Below are positions 42,839-52,072 of a stretch of 64,000 nt of DNA, in pieces. The DNA is from Chthonomonas sp. UBA1950 (GTDB taxonomy: Bacteria > Armatimonadota > Fimbriimonadia > Fimbriimonadales > Fimbriimonadaceae). Below the pieces are notes generated by a model. The model ran no database searches. It saw only the letters and a program-made list of their open reading frames with translations, and was not told the origin of the DNA. The DNA is taken from the NCBI GenBank assembly GCA_002336105.1, contig DDEQ01000047.1:22388-86387 (forward strand), written 5' to 3'. How positions within the stretch are numbered: the stretch's first letter is position 1; each line of letters begins with the position of its first letter. A program made the position numbers and the translations under genes.

Positions 42839-43777
42839 GTGACTGCACCATCAGCGGTAACCTACTTCGCATCTATGGATCGCGTATCCTGTGTCGGACT
42901 ACCAAACTGTTTCCGAATGACTAACGATGAGATAGAGCTCATCGTGACCACCGATGTAGGACCACGCATCTTGCATTACGGCTTCGTCGGCGGCCCAAAT
43001 ATCCTTGGTCATTTTCCAGATTTGGCTGAAGGGACTGAGTGGGGCGAATGGAAACCTCTCGGCGGTCACAGACTGTGGGTCGGCCCAGAAGCTAAACCTT
43101 TCTCATACGCACCGGATAACACTTCGATTGAGGCTCGGGTCGAAGGCAATTACGCAATCAGGCTCATTCAACCCGTGGATGCTTCTGGATTTCAGAAGGA
43201 GATTTCAGTTTCGATATACCCATCTGGTAGTCGTGTAGATTTGCATCATCGAATCACGTACCGGGGCGCAGGGGAAGTGTTGGCTGCCCCGTGGGCTCTC
43301 ACGATCATGAGTGGAGGCCGGGCTATTTTGCCGCTCGAACCTCACCGAGATCACGGAGATGTCTTCTTGCCTTCTCAGCCGCTGATTCTTTGGCCGTTTA
43401 CCGATCTCTCGGATCCAAGGTTGTCTTTGAATAAGAGCAGCATCACTTTAGCTTCTGACGAAAATGCGAACACTCCACAGAAAATCGGCTTGGCGAATAA
43501 GCAGGGGTGGGCCGCCTACCATAAGCAAGAGACACTATTCGTTAAGGCGTTCGCGTATCAAGAAGGCGAAACTTATCCCGATTACGGTTCAAATTGCGAA
43601 CTATTCACAAAAGGGACGTTTCTTGAGGTCGAATCGCTTGGTCCCCAACGACGACTGACTTGTGGCGAATCGATTGATCACACAGAGCGTTGGCACTTGT
43701 ATCCCAATGTCGGTCTGAACGAACTCAATTCACGAATTGCTGATCTAGCTCAAGTTGGTCCAACACCGGGCTTCTGA
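42839..43777 (+). CDS. DUF4380-like / galactose-mutarotase-fold protein
   Basis: 312 aa with a GTG start at 42839 (an ATG at 42875 is possible). ELIVTTDVGPRILHYGFVGGPNILGHFPDLAEGTEWGEWKPLGGHRLWVGPE and HRITYRGAGEVLAAPWALTIMSGGRAILPLEPH have the all-beta, mutarotase-like pattern described for DUF4380 proteins and other aldose-epimerase relatives. No signal peptide is seen. It is divergent from beta-galactosidase with a shared operator-like site, which supports a role in galactoside use, though the family's activity is not established. Confidence 0.7.
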   Translation: MTAPSAVTYFASMDRVSCVGLPNCFRMTNDEIELIVTTDVGPRILHYGFVGGPNILGHFPDLAEGTEWGEWKPLGGHRLWVGPEAKPFSYAPDNTSIEARVEGNYAIRLIQPVDASGFQKEISVSIYPSGSRVDLHHRITYRGAGEVLAAPWALTIMSGGRAILPLEPHRDHGDVFLPSQPLILWPFTDLSDPRLSLNKSSITLASDENANTPQKIGLANKQGWAAYHKQETLFVKAFAYQEGETYPDYGSNCELFTKGTFLEVESLGPQRRLTCGESIDHTERWHLYPNVGLNELNSRIADLAQVGPTPGF

Positions 43778-44129
43778 TCTACTGTTTACGTGTGAATAGG
43801 TTGCAAAGTCTTGATCTGGATGGGCTCCGATAGCTCACTCACCTTCGCTTGAGCTACGCATGGCAGTCAAGCGTGAATAATCAGTTTTACGAAACATAAC
43901 CTATCGAAGCGTTTCGACATGTTATGTGCATGTTCAATGTTTGAAACTTTAGTGAAACGGAGATATTTGCAAGCGCACTATTATCACGCGTTACGATCCT
44001 TCTTGGTTTACCGTTGATGTCCAGAATTTGCGACAGAATGCGCAAGTTTCATTCATGAGATGCCTAGGAATCGGGTTTAATAGACGGAACTGTCCGGTTG
44101 GTCAGTTCAGTTGCTCCCAATCACGCGCT
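43778..44129. other. 352-bp gap before the heme synthase fusion
   Basis: No gene is seen. It contains a 34-bp nested palindrome (43894-43927, listed separately) and a weaker CGCTTGA...TCAAGCG hairpin near 43843-43876 without a T-run. The promoter of the respiratory cluster is likely here, but no clear -35/-10 pair was identified. Confidence 0.6.
43894..43927. promoter_or_regulatory. 34-bp nested palindrome upstream of ctaA-ctaB
   Basis: Read outward in: ACATAAC (43894-43900), CTA, TCGAA, GCGT, TTCGA, CAT, GTTATGT (43921-43927). The 7-bp and 5-bp arms are perfect and placed symmetrically around a 4-nt centre. There is no T tail, so it is more likely an operator or an mRNA structure than a terminator. 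It lies about 200 bp before the ctaA-ctaB start. Confidence 0.5.
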
Positions 44130-45965
44130 ATGACCGAAAACCGTTTTGCGAAGTACGCTTGGTTTGTCCTTATTTATAACCTAGCCGCAATTGCCTGGGG
44201 CGTCTTTTTGCGCGCGGGTGAATACGGAGACGGTTGCGGAAAGCACTGGCCACTTTGCGGTGACGACACGACCCCATTCATGGGTGCAATATCCCGGTTA
44301 ATCGAAGGCTCTCATCGCTTCTCTACGATGCTTTGCGGCGTATTCGCGATCGTATTAATCGTTTGGGCTTTCCGGCAGTTTCCAAAGGGCTCGATAGTTC
44401 GGTTTGGTGCTAGCTGCACGATGGCGATGACCTTGTTCGAGGGGTTGATTGGGGCATGGCTAGTTAAAAACGAACTTGTCGTTAAGAACGACAGCGTCCT
44501 TCGCGCCGTTGCGATGGGGACACACGGAGTTAGTACGCTCATCCTTGTCGGAGCTATCGCCTTCACGGCGATTTCGGCAGGTCGACTACGTCCAATCAGG
44601 CTTTCGGGTCAAGGTCATGTGCTCACGGTGCTTGGTATGGCTGCCGTCGGGCTGTGTCTTCTCGGAGTGAGTGGTGGTATTTCGGCGCTTGCTCACCAAT
44701 TGCACGCAACACCTGATGTGCTCAAAGCTGCGATGGACCCCAAAACGCACTGGATGGTTAGATTGCAGCCTCTTCATCCATTAATCGCAGCGTCGGTCGG
44801 GCTCTACATCTTACTTGCGGTCGGGATGTTGCATCACCTTAGGCCTGATGCTCAAGCTCAGCGATTGGGGCGGTGGGTTGTCGGCATATTCGGGGCGCAA
44901 GTTCTTGTCGGTGGAGCGAACATCTTTTTAGATGCGCCGATTGCGATGCAGATGGTTCATCTTGTTGTCGCCGATATGAACTGGGTCGCTCTAGTTTTGT
45001 TTGCGGCGCTGTGTTTGCAAGAGGGAGTTGAGCAGGTCGAGCACCGTCCTGTCCCCGATGAACTAGAGAACCTCGGTCCGACCAAAGGTAAAGATTTGAT
45101 AAAGGCGTATGTCGCTTTGACTAAGCCGCGAGTTATCTCGCTGCTTCTGTTCACTGCGCTTGCGTCTGCCATTGCCGCGAAGGGATCTTGGCCCGGATTT
45201 GAGATCTTTATGGCTGTCTTTATCGGCGGATACTTCGCCGCTGGAGCCGCTAATACCATTAATATGGTGGTTGACCGCGACATTGACTTTGCGATGAAGA
45301 GAACGCGAACGCGGCCAACCGTTACTCAGGCGATCCCGACACAGCATGCTTTATGGTTCGCGTTTTCGTTGGCTTCGCTTTCTTTCGCAATCCTTTGGGG
45401 TTTTGCAAATCTGCTCAGCGCCGTCATGGCGTTTAGTGGGCTTGTTTTCTATGTTGTTGTGTACACGATGCTTCTGAAGAGAAGAACGTGGCACAACATT
45501 GTTATTGGTGGGGCGGCAGGAGCCTTTCCGCCACTCGTCGGATGGGCCGCAGTGACAAATTCACTACCTCCTTTGGCCCTGTACTTATTCGCCATCATCT
45601 TTGTTTGGACGCCTGTTCATTTCTGGGCACTAGCGCTTCTCATCAAAGATGACTATGCTGCGGCTGGAGTTCCAATGCTTCCCGTGGTTAAGGGGGATAA
45701 GGCAACGGTTCAACAGATCGCGGCATACGCGGTCGTGACAACAGTGGTGACCCTTCTCCCGTTCTTTCTACCGCAGGTAGCAAGAGTCGGATGGGTTTAC
45801 GCGGCTTCCGCAACGCTCCTGAACGCGATTTTGCTTCAGCAGTGTGTTCAACTCTACCGAAAGACGGAGCGAGCAAGCGCAAGTCGGCTTTTCCACTACT
45901 CGATGCTATATCTGGCGATCTTATTTTTAATGCTCGCCATTGACAGAACAATCGTATTGGGATAA
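44130..45965 (+). CDS. ctaA-ctaB: Fused heme A synthase (CtaA) and heme O synthase (CtaB)
   Basis: 611 aa from the ATG at 44130; the open frame starts earlier at 44028. Residues 1-310 are CtaA/COX15: an early Cys pair (GDGCGKHWPLCGD, C36 and C43), EGSHR near 59-63, HLV and HPLIA histidines and eight hydrophobic segments. Residues 320-605 are the UbiA-type farnesyltransferase CtaB: LTKPRVISLLLFTALASAIAAKG, NTINMVVDRDIDFAMKRTRTRP, WTPVHFWALAL and KDDYAAAGVPMLPVVKG. One protein would thus make heme O and then heme A for the caa3 oxidase encoded 10 kb downstream. It is the first gene of the cluster; ActA starts 112 nt later. Confidence 0.92.
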   Translation: MTENRFAKYAWFVLIYNLAAIAWGVFLRAGEYGDGCGKHWPLCGDDTTPFMGAISRLIEGSHRFSTMLCGVFAIVLIVWAFRQFPKGSIVRFGASCTMAMTLFEGLIGAWLVKNELVVKNDSVLRAVAMGTHGVSTLILVGAIAFTAISAGRLRPIRLSGQGHVLTVLGMAAVGLCLLGVSGGISALAHQLHATPDVLKAAMDPKTHWMVRLQPLHPLIAASVGLYILLAVGMLHHLRPDAQAQRLGRWVVGIFGAQVLVGGANIFLDAPIAMQMVHLVVADMNWVALVLFAALCLQEGVEQVEHRPVPDELENLGPTKGKDLIKAYVALTKPRVISLLLFTALASAIAAKGSWPGFEIFMAVFIGGYFAAGAANTINMVVDRDIDFAMKRTRTRPTVTQAIPTQHALWFAFSLASLSFAILWGFANLLSAVMAFSGLVFYVVVYTMLLKRRTWHNIVIGGAAGAFPPLVGWAAVTNSLPPLALYLFAIIFVWTPVHFWALALLIKDDYAAAGVPMLPVVKGDKATVQQIAAYAVVTTVVTLLPFFLPQVARVGWVYAASATLLNAILLQQCVQLYRKTERASASRLFHYSMLYLAILFLMLAIDRTIVLG

Positions 45966-46077
45966 ATATCCCAGCAAAAATTGCGCTGATTGTGATAGGA
46001 TATCCGTCTAACGAATATCGAACATATCTGTCGATTTTTGAAACTTTTTAACTAAGAGGAATCTGGAGCACACTTGA

Positions 46078-46839
46078 ATGGCGCAAATCTTTAGACCGAG
46101 TGCCAACTCTATCGCACACGCGAGCTTGCTCGGGGTGGCAATTGTCCCCCTCGTGCTCGGCCTGGCGATTGCCGCCTTGTCGCGTTCGCCTTGGAACACG
46201 AAGGTTGATGTACCTTTAAACCAGCCGGTTCCATTTTCACACCAGCACCATGCCGTTGAGCTTGGGCTAGACTGTCGTTACTGCCACAAGGATGTTGAGA
46301 AATCGTCCTTCGCTGGTCTGCCGGCAACTGAGACCTGCATGAGCTGTCACTCGCAGATTTGGACGAACTCGCCGCTCCTTGAGCCGATTCGACAAAGCAT
46401 GGAGACAAACACTCCGATCAAGTGGACCAAAGTCAACAAGGTTCCTCAGTTTGTTTTCTTCAATCACAGCATTCACGTTAACCGTGGACTGAACTGCAAC
46501 ACATGTCACGGAGCAATCAACAATATGCACATCACTGCAAAGGGTAACTCCTTCCAGATGGCATGGTGCCTTCAGTGCCACCGAGCTCCTGAGCGCTATC
46601 TGTATAAAGACAAAGCTCCAGAGGCTCAGGGTCGCGCTCCGCGCCAGCAGGTTTTTGATCTGTATAAGAAGTTACAGGAAGGCGGCATGAAGTCGCTGGA
46701 TGAACGAGAGAAGCAGTTGATGAGCGGTCATTTTGACGGCACAAACGATCCGGCTGATATCCTGGCCGGCAAGAAACTGATCAACGAATACGGGGTTAAA
46801 ACGCAGCAGCTTGCCGACTGCTGGACGTGCCATCGGTAA
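46078..46839 (+). CDS. actA: Alternative complex III pentaheme cytochrome c subunit ActA
   Basis: 253 aa. One N-terminal membrane helix (about 15-35) anchors a periplasmic domain with five heme motifs: CRYCH (66-70), CMSCH (87-91), CNTCH (140-144), CLQCH (164-168) and CWTCH (248-252). This is exactly the ActA count. Extra His residues (FSHQHH, FNHSIHV) would be axial ligands. It passes electrons from quinol oxidation towards the oxidase. GGAG lies 11 nt upstream of the ATG. It begins the ActABCDEF run, with a 24-nt gap to actB. Confidence 0.94.
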   Translation: MAQIFRPSANSIAHASLLGVAIVPLVLGLAIAALSRSPWNTKVDVPLNQPVPFSHQHHAVELGLDCRYCHKDVEKSSFAGLPATETCMSCHSQIWTNSPLLEPIRQSMETNTPIKWTKVNKVPQFVFFNHSIHVNRGLNCNTCHGAINNMHITAKGNSFQMAWCLQCHRAPERYLYKDKAPEAQGRAPRQQVFDLYKKLQEGGMKSLDEREKQLMSGHFDGTNDPADILAGKKLINEYGVKTQQLADCWTCHR

Positions 46840-46863
46840 GAGAGTGGGTTGGACTAGAGATCA

Positions 46864-49800
46864 ATGAGCGTCAAAGATAAACAGCGAATAGACCTTGATG
46901 CGGTGCGTGAAAAGCTCCGTGGAAAGTCTGGTCAAAAATATTGGAGGAGTTTGGAAGAGGTCGCTGAGACCGAGCAGTTCCAGCAATTCCTTGAGGATGA
47001 GTTCCCGAACCGGTCCTCAATCATGCAGATTAATCGACGTGATCTGCTTCGCTTCATGGGTGCTTCGCTTGCCCTTGCCGGACTTTCTGGTTGTCGAAGC
47101 GTCTTTATGCCGGTCGACAAGGTGGTTCCTTACGTTAAGCAACCTGAGGAGCTTGTCGAGGGCGTTCCGCTTTTCTACGCCACTACTCTCGTCCGGGGCG
47201 GTTACGGAACTGGTGTGCTTGTTGAGCAGCACGAAGGCCGTCCGACGAAGATAGAAGGCAACTTGCTTCATCCGGCTTCTAATGGCGCTCTCGACTCGAT
47301 GTCACAAGCCGAAATCCTGTCGCTGTACGATCCCGATCGCGCAGTTGGGCCAACCAATCGTTTGAGCTTTGGTCTTGCGCATGCAGGCGACGTTTCGACT
47401 TGGTCCGCATTTTTCAGTGATTCCCGAAAGATCCTGGAAAAACAAAAAGCTGTCCAAGGTTCTGGTATTCGCATCCTGACTGGCGCGGTGACTTCGCCAA
47501 CGTTAGCTTCGACCATTCAGGACTTTCAGAAGACATACCCGTCGGCTAAGTGGCACAGCTACGAGCCAGTCGGTCGAGACAATGTCACAGATGGCACCAG
47601 ACTCGCTTTTGGTTCGCCTTACTCCGTGGTTTACGACTTCTCGAAAGCCAAGGTTATTGTTTCACTCGATAGTGACTTCTTGAATCCGGCCGAAGAGCCG
47701 GGTGCACTCAAGTACGCTCGCGATTTCGCTGATGGAAGGCGCGTTACCGGCACTGAAGGCACGATGAATCGCCTTTACGTCATTGAAAGCACGCCTTCGA
47801 TGACGGGTCTCAGTGCGGACCACCGATGGCCGGTTAAATCCGGGGATATCCACAGCGTTGCGAGCGCTTTCGCCGAGAGTCTGGAGGTTCCTGGTGTAAC
47901 GGGTAGCGTTAACCTAAAGGATCTACCTGCGATTGTTCGGGATCTAAAGGCGAACCGAGGTGCATCGGTTGTGGTGGCTGGTCCACAGCAACCGCCTGCA
48001 GTTCATGCGCTTGCTTTTGCGATTAACAATGCGTTGGGCAACATCGGGACAACTGTAAAGTTCACGAAGCCGGTAGAGGCGAATGTAGCTCTTAACGCGT
48101 CCACCCTCAAGGATCTGGTCGGTGACCTTAATGCTAACAAGGTGGAGTTCCTGCTCATTCTAGGCGGAAACCCAGTTTATGATGCACCCGCAGACTATCT
48201 GTTTGAGTCCGCGCTAAGCAAGGCTAAGTTTAGGGCTCACTTTGGTCTGATCGAAGACGAAACGAGTGCCTTCTGCGACTGGCATCTGGCGGCATCTCAC
48301 ACGCTTGAGTGTTGGGGCGATTCACGGGCGTTCGACGGAACTGTTGGTTTGCAACAGCCGCTGATGGCTCCGATCTGGGATACGAAGAGCGATATTGAGC
48401 TGTTGAGCGGTCTGTTGGGGCGAGACGGGAACGGTTATGATATCGTTCGATCTCAGTGGCAGACGCGAGGCTTTGCTGGGGTTAGTCCATCAACCGGCAA
48501 GCCAACCGATGCCTTTGAAAAAGCTTGGAGAACTGCCGTTCACGATGGCGTTATCAAGAATTCCGAACTTGCTGTATCGCCAGTAAAGCTTGCGATGGCA
48601 ATGCTCCCCGCTCCGACGGTATCGAAGGGTACTGAACTGATCTTTAAGGTTGATCCTAAGATCTACGACGGTCGCTACGCGAATAATGGATGGTTGCAAG
48701 AGCTGCCTCACCCGGTCACGAAGTTGACATGGGACAACGCGGCGATTATGTCTCCAGACATGGCGAAGGGACTTGGGGTTCAAGACGATGACATGGTTCG
48801 TGTGTCGGCTGGCGAACGCCAGATGAATCTCCCGGTCTTCATTCAGCCGGGGCATCCCAACAATTCGGTAACGGTTCACCTCGGTTACGGTCGGTTGGCT
48901 GGCGGAAAGGTTGCTACTCCAAACCTCGATCAGAACGGTAAGTACAACGAGGAATTGGCGACTTCAGATGGTGGTGGTTTCAATGCCTATCTTCTGAGGA
49001 CGTCCAATGCGACGGCTTTCACGTCGGTTGAAATTGCCAAGGTCGGTGGAACGGTTTATAACCTCTCGACGACTCAAGGTCATCAGCCGCTGGAAGGCAA
49101 AGGCGATAAAGTCTTGGATGACCGAGACATCATCCGCGAAGGAACTCTTGTAGAGTTCCTCAAGAATCCCAAGTCTCTCATCCCGTCTCATGCTCCAGAT
49201 CCTGAAGAGATCAAAGAGCAGAACCTCTACCCTGAGAGAATCTTTGATTGGAACGGTCCTCAATGGGGCATGACGGTTGACCTCAACACTTGTATCGGAT
49301 GTAATGCCTGTGTGACCGCTTGCCAGAGCGAGAACAATATTCCGGTCGTTGGTAAGTTGCAAGTTCTGAGACACAGGGAGATGCACTGGATTCGAATTGA
49401 CCGTTACTATAGCGGCGAAGATGAGAATCCGTCTTCGACCTATCAGCCGGTTATGTGCGTTCAGTGCGAGAAAGCTCCTTGTGAGCCGGTTTGCCCGGTC
49501 GCTGCAACTGTTCACAGCCATGAGGGCTTAAACCAGATGGTTTATAACCGCTGCGTTGGCACTCGATACTGTAGTAACAACTGCCCGTATAAGGTTCGCC
49601 GCTTCAATTATCTGAACTACTCAGATAACCAGCCGAACTTTACGGATAAGATCGCTCCATTTGCTGGGATATCGGGAGGCAACGCATCGGAAAGACGACT
49701 TCCTGGGCCTATTCACACGCCACGTAAGCAAGGCGTCGAACTCTTGAAGATGATCAGCAATCCTGACGTTACGGTTCGAGGCCGAGGCATCATGGAGAAG

Positions 49801-50097
49801 TGCACGTACTGCGTACAACGCATTAACACTGCTCGAATTGATGCGAAGAAGGAAGGCCGAGACATCCGCGATGGCGAGATTGTCACCGCATGTCAGTCGG
49901 CTTGTCCAACCAAGACCATTGTTTTTGGCAACATCGCTGATAAAACCAGCGAAGTGAGCAAGTTGCGCGAAGATCCGCGAAGCTATCTGCTACTCGAAGA
50001 GCTGCAAACCAGGCCGCGAACGTCGCACCTGGCTAAGCTTCGAAACCCCAATCCGGAGATTGAAGTGAAGACCACGAAGACGGAGGCCAAAGCCTAA
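46864..50097 (+). CDS. actB: Alternative complex III subunit ActB (molybdopterin-like plus iron-sulfur)
   Basis: 1077 aa. An internal twin-arginine-type region NRRDLLRFMGASLALAGLSGCRSV (about 58-80) exports the protein; the 55 residues before it are unusual for a Tat signal but typical of ActB. Residues 90-780 form a molybdopterin-oxidoreductase-like fold without cofactor ligands, and the last 300 carry ferredoxin-type clusters: CIGCNACVTACQ, CVQCEKAPCEPVCP, CVGTRYCSNNCP and CTYC with CQSACP, consistent with three 4Fe-4S and one 3Fe-4S. In other species these two parts are fused the same way. Read with actA and actC. Confidence 0.95.
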   Translation: MSVKDKQRIDLDAVREKLRGKSGQKYWRSLEEVAETEQFQQFLEDEFPNRSSIMQINRRDLLRFMGASLALAGLSGCRSVFMPVDKVVPYVKQPEELVEGVPLFYATTLVRGGYGTGVLVEQHEGRPTKIEGNLLHPASNGALDSMSQAEILSLYDPDRAVGPTNRLSFGLAHAGDVSTWSAFFSDSRKILEKQKAVQGSGIRILTGAVTSPTLASTIQDFQKTYPSAKWHSYEPVGRDNVTDGTRLAFGSPYSVVYDFSKAKVIVSLDSDFLNPAEEPGALKYARDFADGRRVTGTEGTMNRLYVIESTPSMTGLSADHRWPVKSGDIHSVASAFAESLEVPGVTGSVNLKDLPAIVRDLKANRGASVVVAGPQQPPAVHALAFAINNALGNIGTTVKFTKPVEANVALNASTLKDLVGDLNANKVEFLLILGGNPVYDAPADYLFESALSKAKFRAHFGLIEDETSAFCDWHLAASHTLECWGDSRAFDGTVGLQQPLMAPIWDTKSDIELLSGLLGRDGNGYDIVRSQWQTRGFAGVSPSTGKPTDAFEKAWRTAVHDGVIKNSELAVSPVKLAMAMLPAPTVSKGTELIFKVDPKIYDGRYANNGWLQELPHPVTKLTWDNAAIMSPDMAKGLGVQDDDMVRVSAGERQMNLPVFIQPGHPNNSVTVHLGYGRLAGGKVATPNLDQNGKYNEELATSDGGGFNAYLLRTSNATAFTSVEIAKVGGTVYNLSTTQGHQPLEGKGDKVLDDRDIIREGTLVEFLKNPKSLIPSHAPDPEEIKEQNLYPERIFDWNGPQWGMTVDLNTCIGCNACVTACQSENNIPVVGKLQVLRHREMHWIRIDRYYSGEDENPSSTYQPVMCVQCEKAPCEPVCPVAATVHSHEGLNQMVYNRCVGTRYCSNNCPYKVRRFNYLNYSDNQPNFTDKIAPFAGISGGNASERRLPGPIHTPRKQGVELLKMISNPDVTVRGRGIMEKCTYCVQRINTARIDAKKEGRDIRDGEIVTACQSACPTKTIVFGNIADKTSEVSKLREDPRSYLLLEELQTRPRTSHLAKLRNPNPEIEVKTTKTEAKA

Positions 50098-50102
50098 GAG
50101 CC

Positions 50103-51518
50103 ATGCCAAAACAACCGCTTAACGACGTGATGATTACCGGCCAGCAGACTTATAAGTCGCTGGACGATAGTATCTCGTCGCTCATCCTTGATCAGAAGCG
50201 GCATAAAAAGCCGTGGTGGGTCATGTTTGCCCTTGGCGTTTCGCTTTTGGGCCTCTTAGGCGCATCGGTAACTTGGCTTCTGTACCAAGGCATCGGCATC
50301 TGGGGTAACAACATTCCCGTTTCCTGGTCGTTCGACATCGTCAACTTTGTTTGGTGGATCGGTATCGGCCACGCAGGAACGCTCATTTCGGCGATTCTTT
50401 TGCTCCTTCGTCAAAGCTGGAGGAACTCAATCAACCGATTTGCGGAAGCGATGACGGTTTTTGCCGTTATGTGCGCGGGCATGTTCCCGCTTCTGCACAC
50501 CGGCCGACCATGGGTGGCTGCCTATTGGCTATTGCCGTATCCTAACATCATGGCGATGTGGCCGCAGTTCCGGTCTCCGCTCATGTGGGACGTTTTTGCG
50601 GTTAGCACCTACCTTACGGTTTCAGTCTTGTTCTGGTTCATGGGTTTAATCCCTGACTTGGCAACTCTGCGCGATAGAGCTACGAACAAGCTCGCAAAGG
50701 TTGGCCTCGGAATCGCCAGCATGGGATGGCGCGGTAGCAACCAGCACTGGCACCGCTACGAGCAGTCTTACCTTTTGCTAGCTGGACTGTCAACTCCGCT
50801 GGTTCTTTCGGTGCACTCAATTGTTTCGTTCGACTTTGCGGTTTCGATTGTCCCAGGCTGGAACGTCACGGTTTTCCCGCCTTACTTCGTCGCTGGAGCA
50901 GTCTTCGCCGGATTCGCGATGGTTATGACCTTCGCAATTCCAATTCGAAAGCTCTACGGACTGCAGGATCTCATCACCGATCGCCACCTCGACTGGATGG
51001 CGAAGATTTTGCTTGCAACAGGGTTGATCGTATTCTACGGCTATGTACTTGAAGCTTTCTATGCTTGGTACAGCGGAAACGTTTTTGAGTGGAACAACAC
51101 TTACTACAGGCGATTCGTTGGACCTTATGCCTGGGCATTCTGGTCGCTGATCCTCTGTAACGGAATCATCCCGCAGCTCTTCTGGTTCCCCTGGGCCCGT
51201 AGAAACACCTTCACGCTTCTGTTTGTCTGTACCTCGGTCAGCATCGGTATGTGGCTAGAGCGATTTGTGATCATTCCGATGTCGCTCACAAGCAACTACC
51301 TGCCAAGTAGCGACAAGATGTACTACCCAACGTTCTGGGACTTCGGCATGTACATTGGAACCATTGGCTTGTTCATCACGCTGATGTTCCTCTTCATGCG
51401 GTTCCTGCCTATCATCAACATGTTTGAAATGAAGGATCTGCTTCACAAAATCAACCATGCCCTTCAAAAGCACGATGAACCTCATGCTGAAGAGGCTTCA
51501 GTGGGAGGTGGCGAATAA
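50103..51518 (+). CDS. actC: Alternative complex III membrane subunit ActC (NrfD-like)
   Basis: 471 aa, about ten membrane helices of the NrfD/PsrC family. It binds quinol on the periplasmic side in complex III-like assemblies. Motifs include WWIGIGHAGTLISAILLL, GRPWVAAYWLLPYP and LVLSVHSIVSFDFAVSIVPGWNVTVFPPYFVAGAVFAGFAMVM, which are conserved in ActC. It starts 5 nt after actB; actD starts at its stop (TAATG). The two paralogous subunits ActC and ActF form the core membrane part. Confidence 0.94.
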   Translation: MPKQPLNDVMITGQQTYKSLDDSISSLILDQKRHKKPWWVMFALGVSLLGLLGASVTWLLYQGIGIWGNNIPVSWSFDIVNFVWWIGIGHAGTLISAILLLLRQSWRNSINRFAEAMTVFAVMCAGMFPLLHTGRPWVAAYWLLPYPNIMAMWPQFRSPLMWDVFAVSTYLTVSVLFWFMGLIPDLATLRDRATNKLAKVGLGIASMGWRGSNQHWHRYEQSYLLLAGLSTPLVLSVHSIVSFDFAVSIVPGWNVTVFPPYFVAGAVFAGFAMVMTFAIPIRKLYGLQDLITDRHLDWMAKILLATGLIVFYGYVLEAFYAWYSGNVFEWNNTYYRRFVGPYAWAFWSLILCNGIIPQLFWFPWARRNTFTLLFVCTSVSIGMWLERFVIIPMSLTSNYLPSSDKMYYPTFWDFGMYIGTIGLFITLMFLFMRFLPIINMFEMKDLLHKINHALQKHDEPHAEEASVGGGE

Positions 51519-52072
51519 TGAGTCACGGTCACGAAGCTGTTGCAGTCGGGCCATACGCGATGGTGGCCGAGTTTTTGGAAGCTCACGAGTTGGTCTCCGC
51601 TGCAGAAGCGGCCAAGAACGCCGGCTATAAGCGGATGGATGCCTACTCGCCCTTCCCAATTCACGGGCTATCTGATGCAATTGGGTTCCAAGACAAGAAG
51701 ATCCCATGGATCGTATTTGCCGGGGGCGTCATTGGTGCATTGACTGGCTATTCTCTCCAATATTACGTTGCGGTTTTTGACAACTCGTTCAACGTAGGAG
51801 GCAAGCCGCTCAACTCACTTCCTGCATTCATTCCAATCACATTCGAATGCACGGTTTTGTTTGCTGCATTTGGAGCGTTCTTCGGAATGCTTGCTTTGAA
51901 CGGCCTTCCAAAGCCTTACCATTCGATCTTCAACGCGCCAGGGTTTGATCGTGCATCGCATGATCGTTTCTTCCTCGCGATTGAGGCGACGGATGAGAAG
52001 TACGATGCTGATTCGGTTAAGACTTTCCTCGAAGGACTCAAGCCTGTTTCAGTGAACGAGGTGGAACCATAA
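51518..52072 (+). CDS. actD: Alternative complex III subunit ActD (DUF3341)
   Basis: 184 aa, two membrane helices (about 66-86 and 110-130). YAMVAEFLEAHELVSAAEAAKNAGYKRMDAYSPFPIHGLSDAIGFQDKKIPWIVFAGGVIGALTGYSLQYY is the DUF3341 pattern with a soluble N-terminal domain. It overlaps actC by one base (TAATG) and actE by one base. It is a structural membrane subunit without cofactors. Confidence 0.94.
   Translation: MSHGHEAVAVGPYAMVAEFLEAHELVSAAEAAKNAGYKRMDAYSPFPIHGLSDAIGFQDKKIPWIVFAGGVIGALTGYSLQYYVAVFDNSFNVGGKPLNSLPAFIPITFECTVLFAAFGAFFGMLALNGLPKPYHSIFNAPGFDRASHDRFFLAIEATDEKYDADSVKTFLEGLKPVSVNEVEP

Noticed and set aside
43843..43876. CGCTTGA/TCAAGCG hairpin as terminator of the mutarotase-like gene
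   Set aside because: There is no T-run after either arm and the loop is long; it is only mentioned in the gap description.
46864..50097. ActB as a true molybdenum enzyme with a nitrate or polysulfide substrate
   Set aside because: The neighbouring pentaheme ActA, two NrfD-like subunits, DUF3341 and ActE fix it as alternative complex III, and the cofactor-binding cysteine motif at the start of the large domain is absent.
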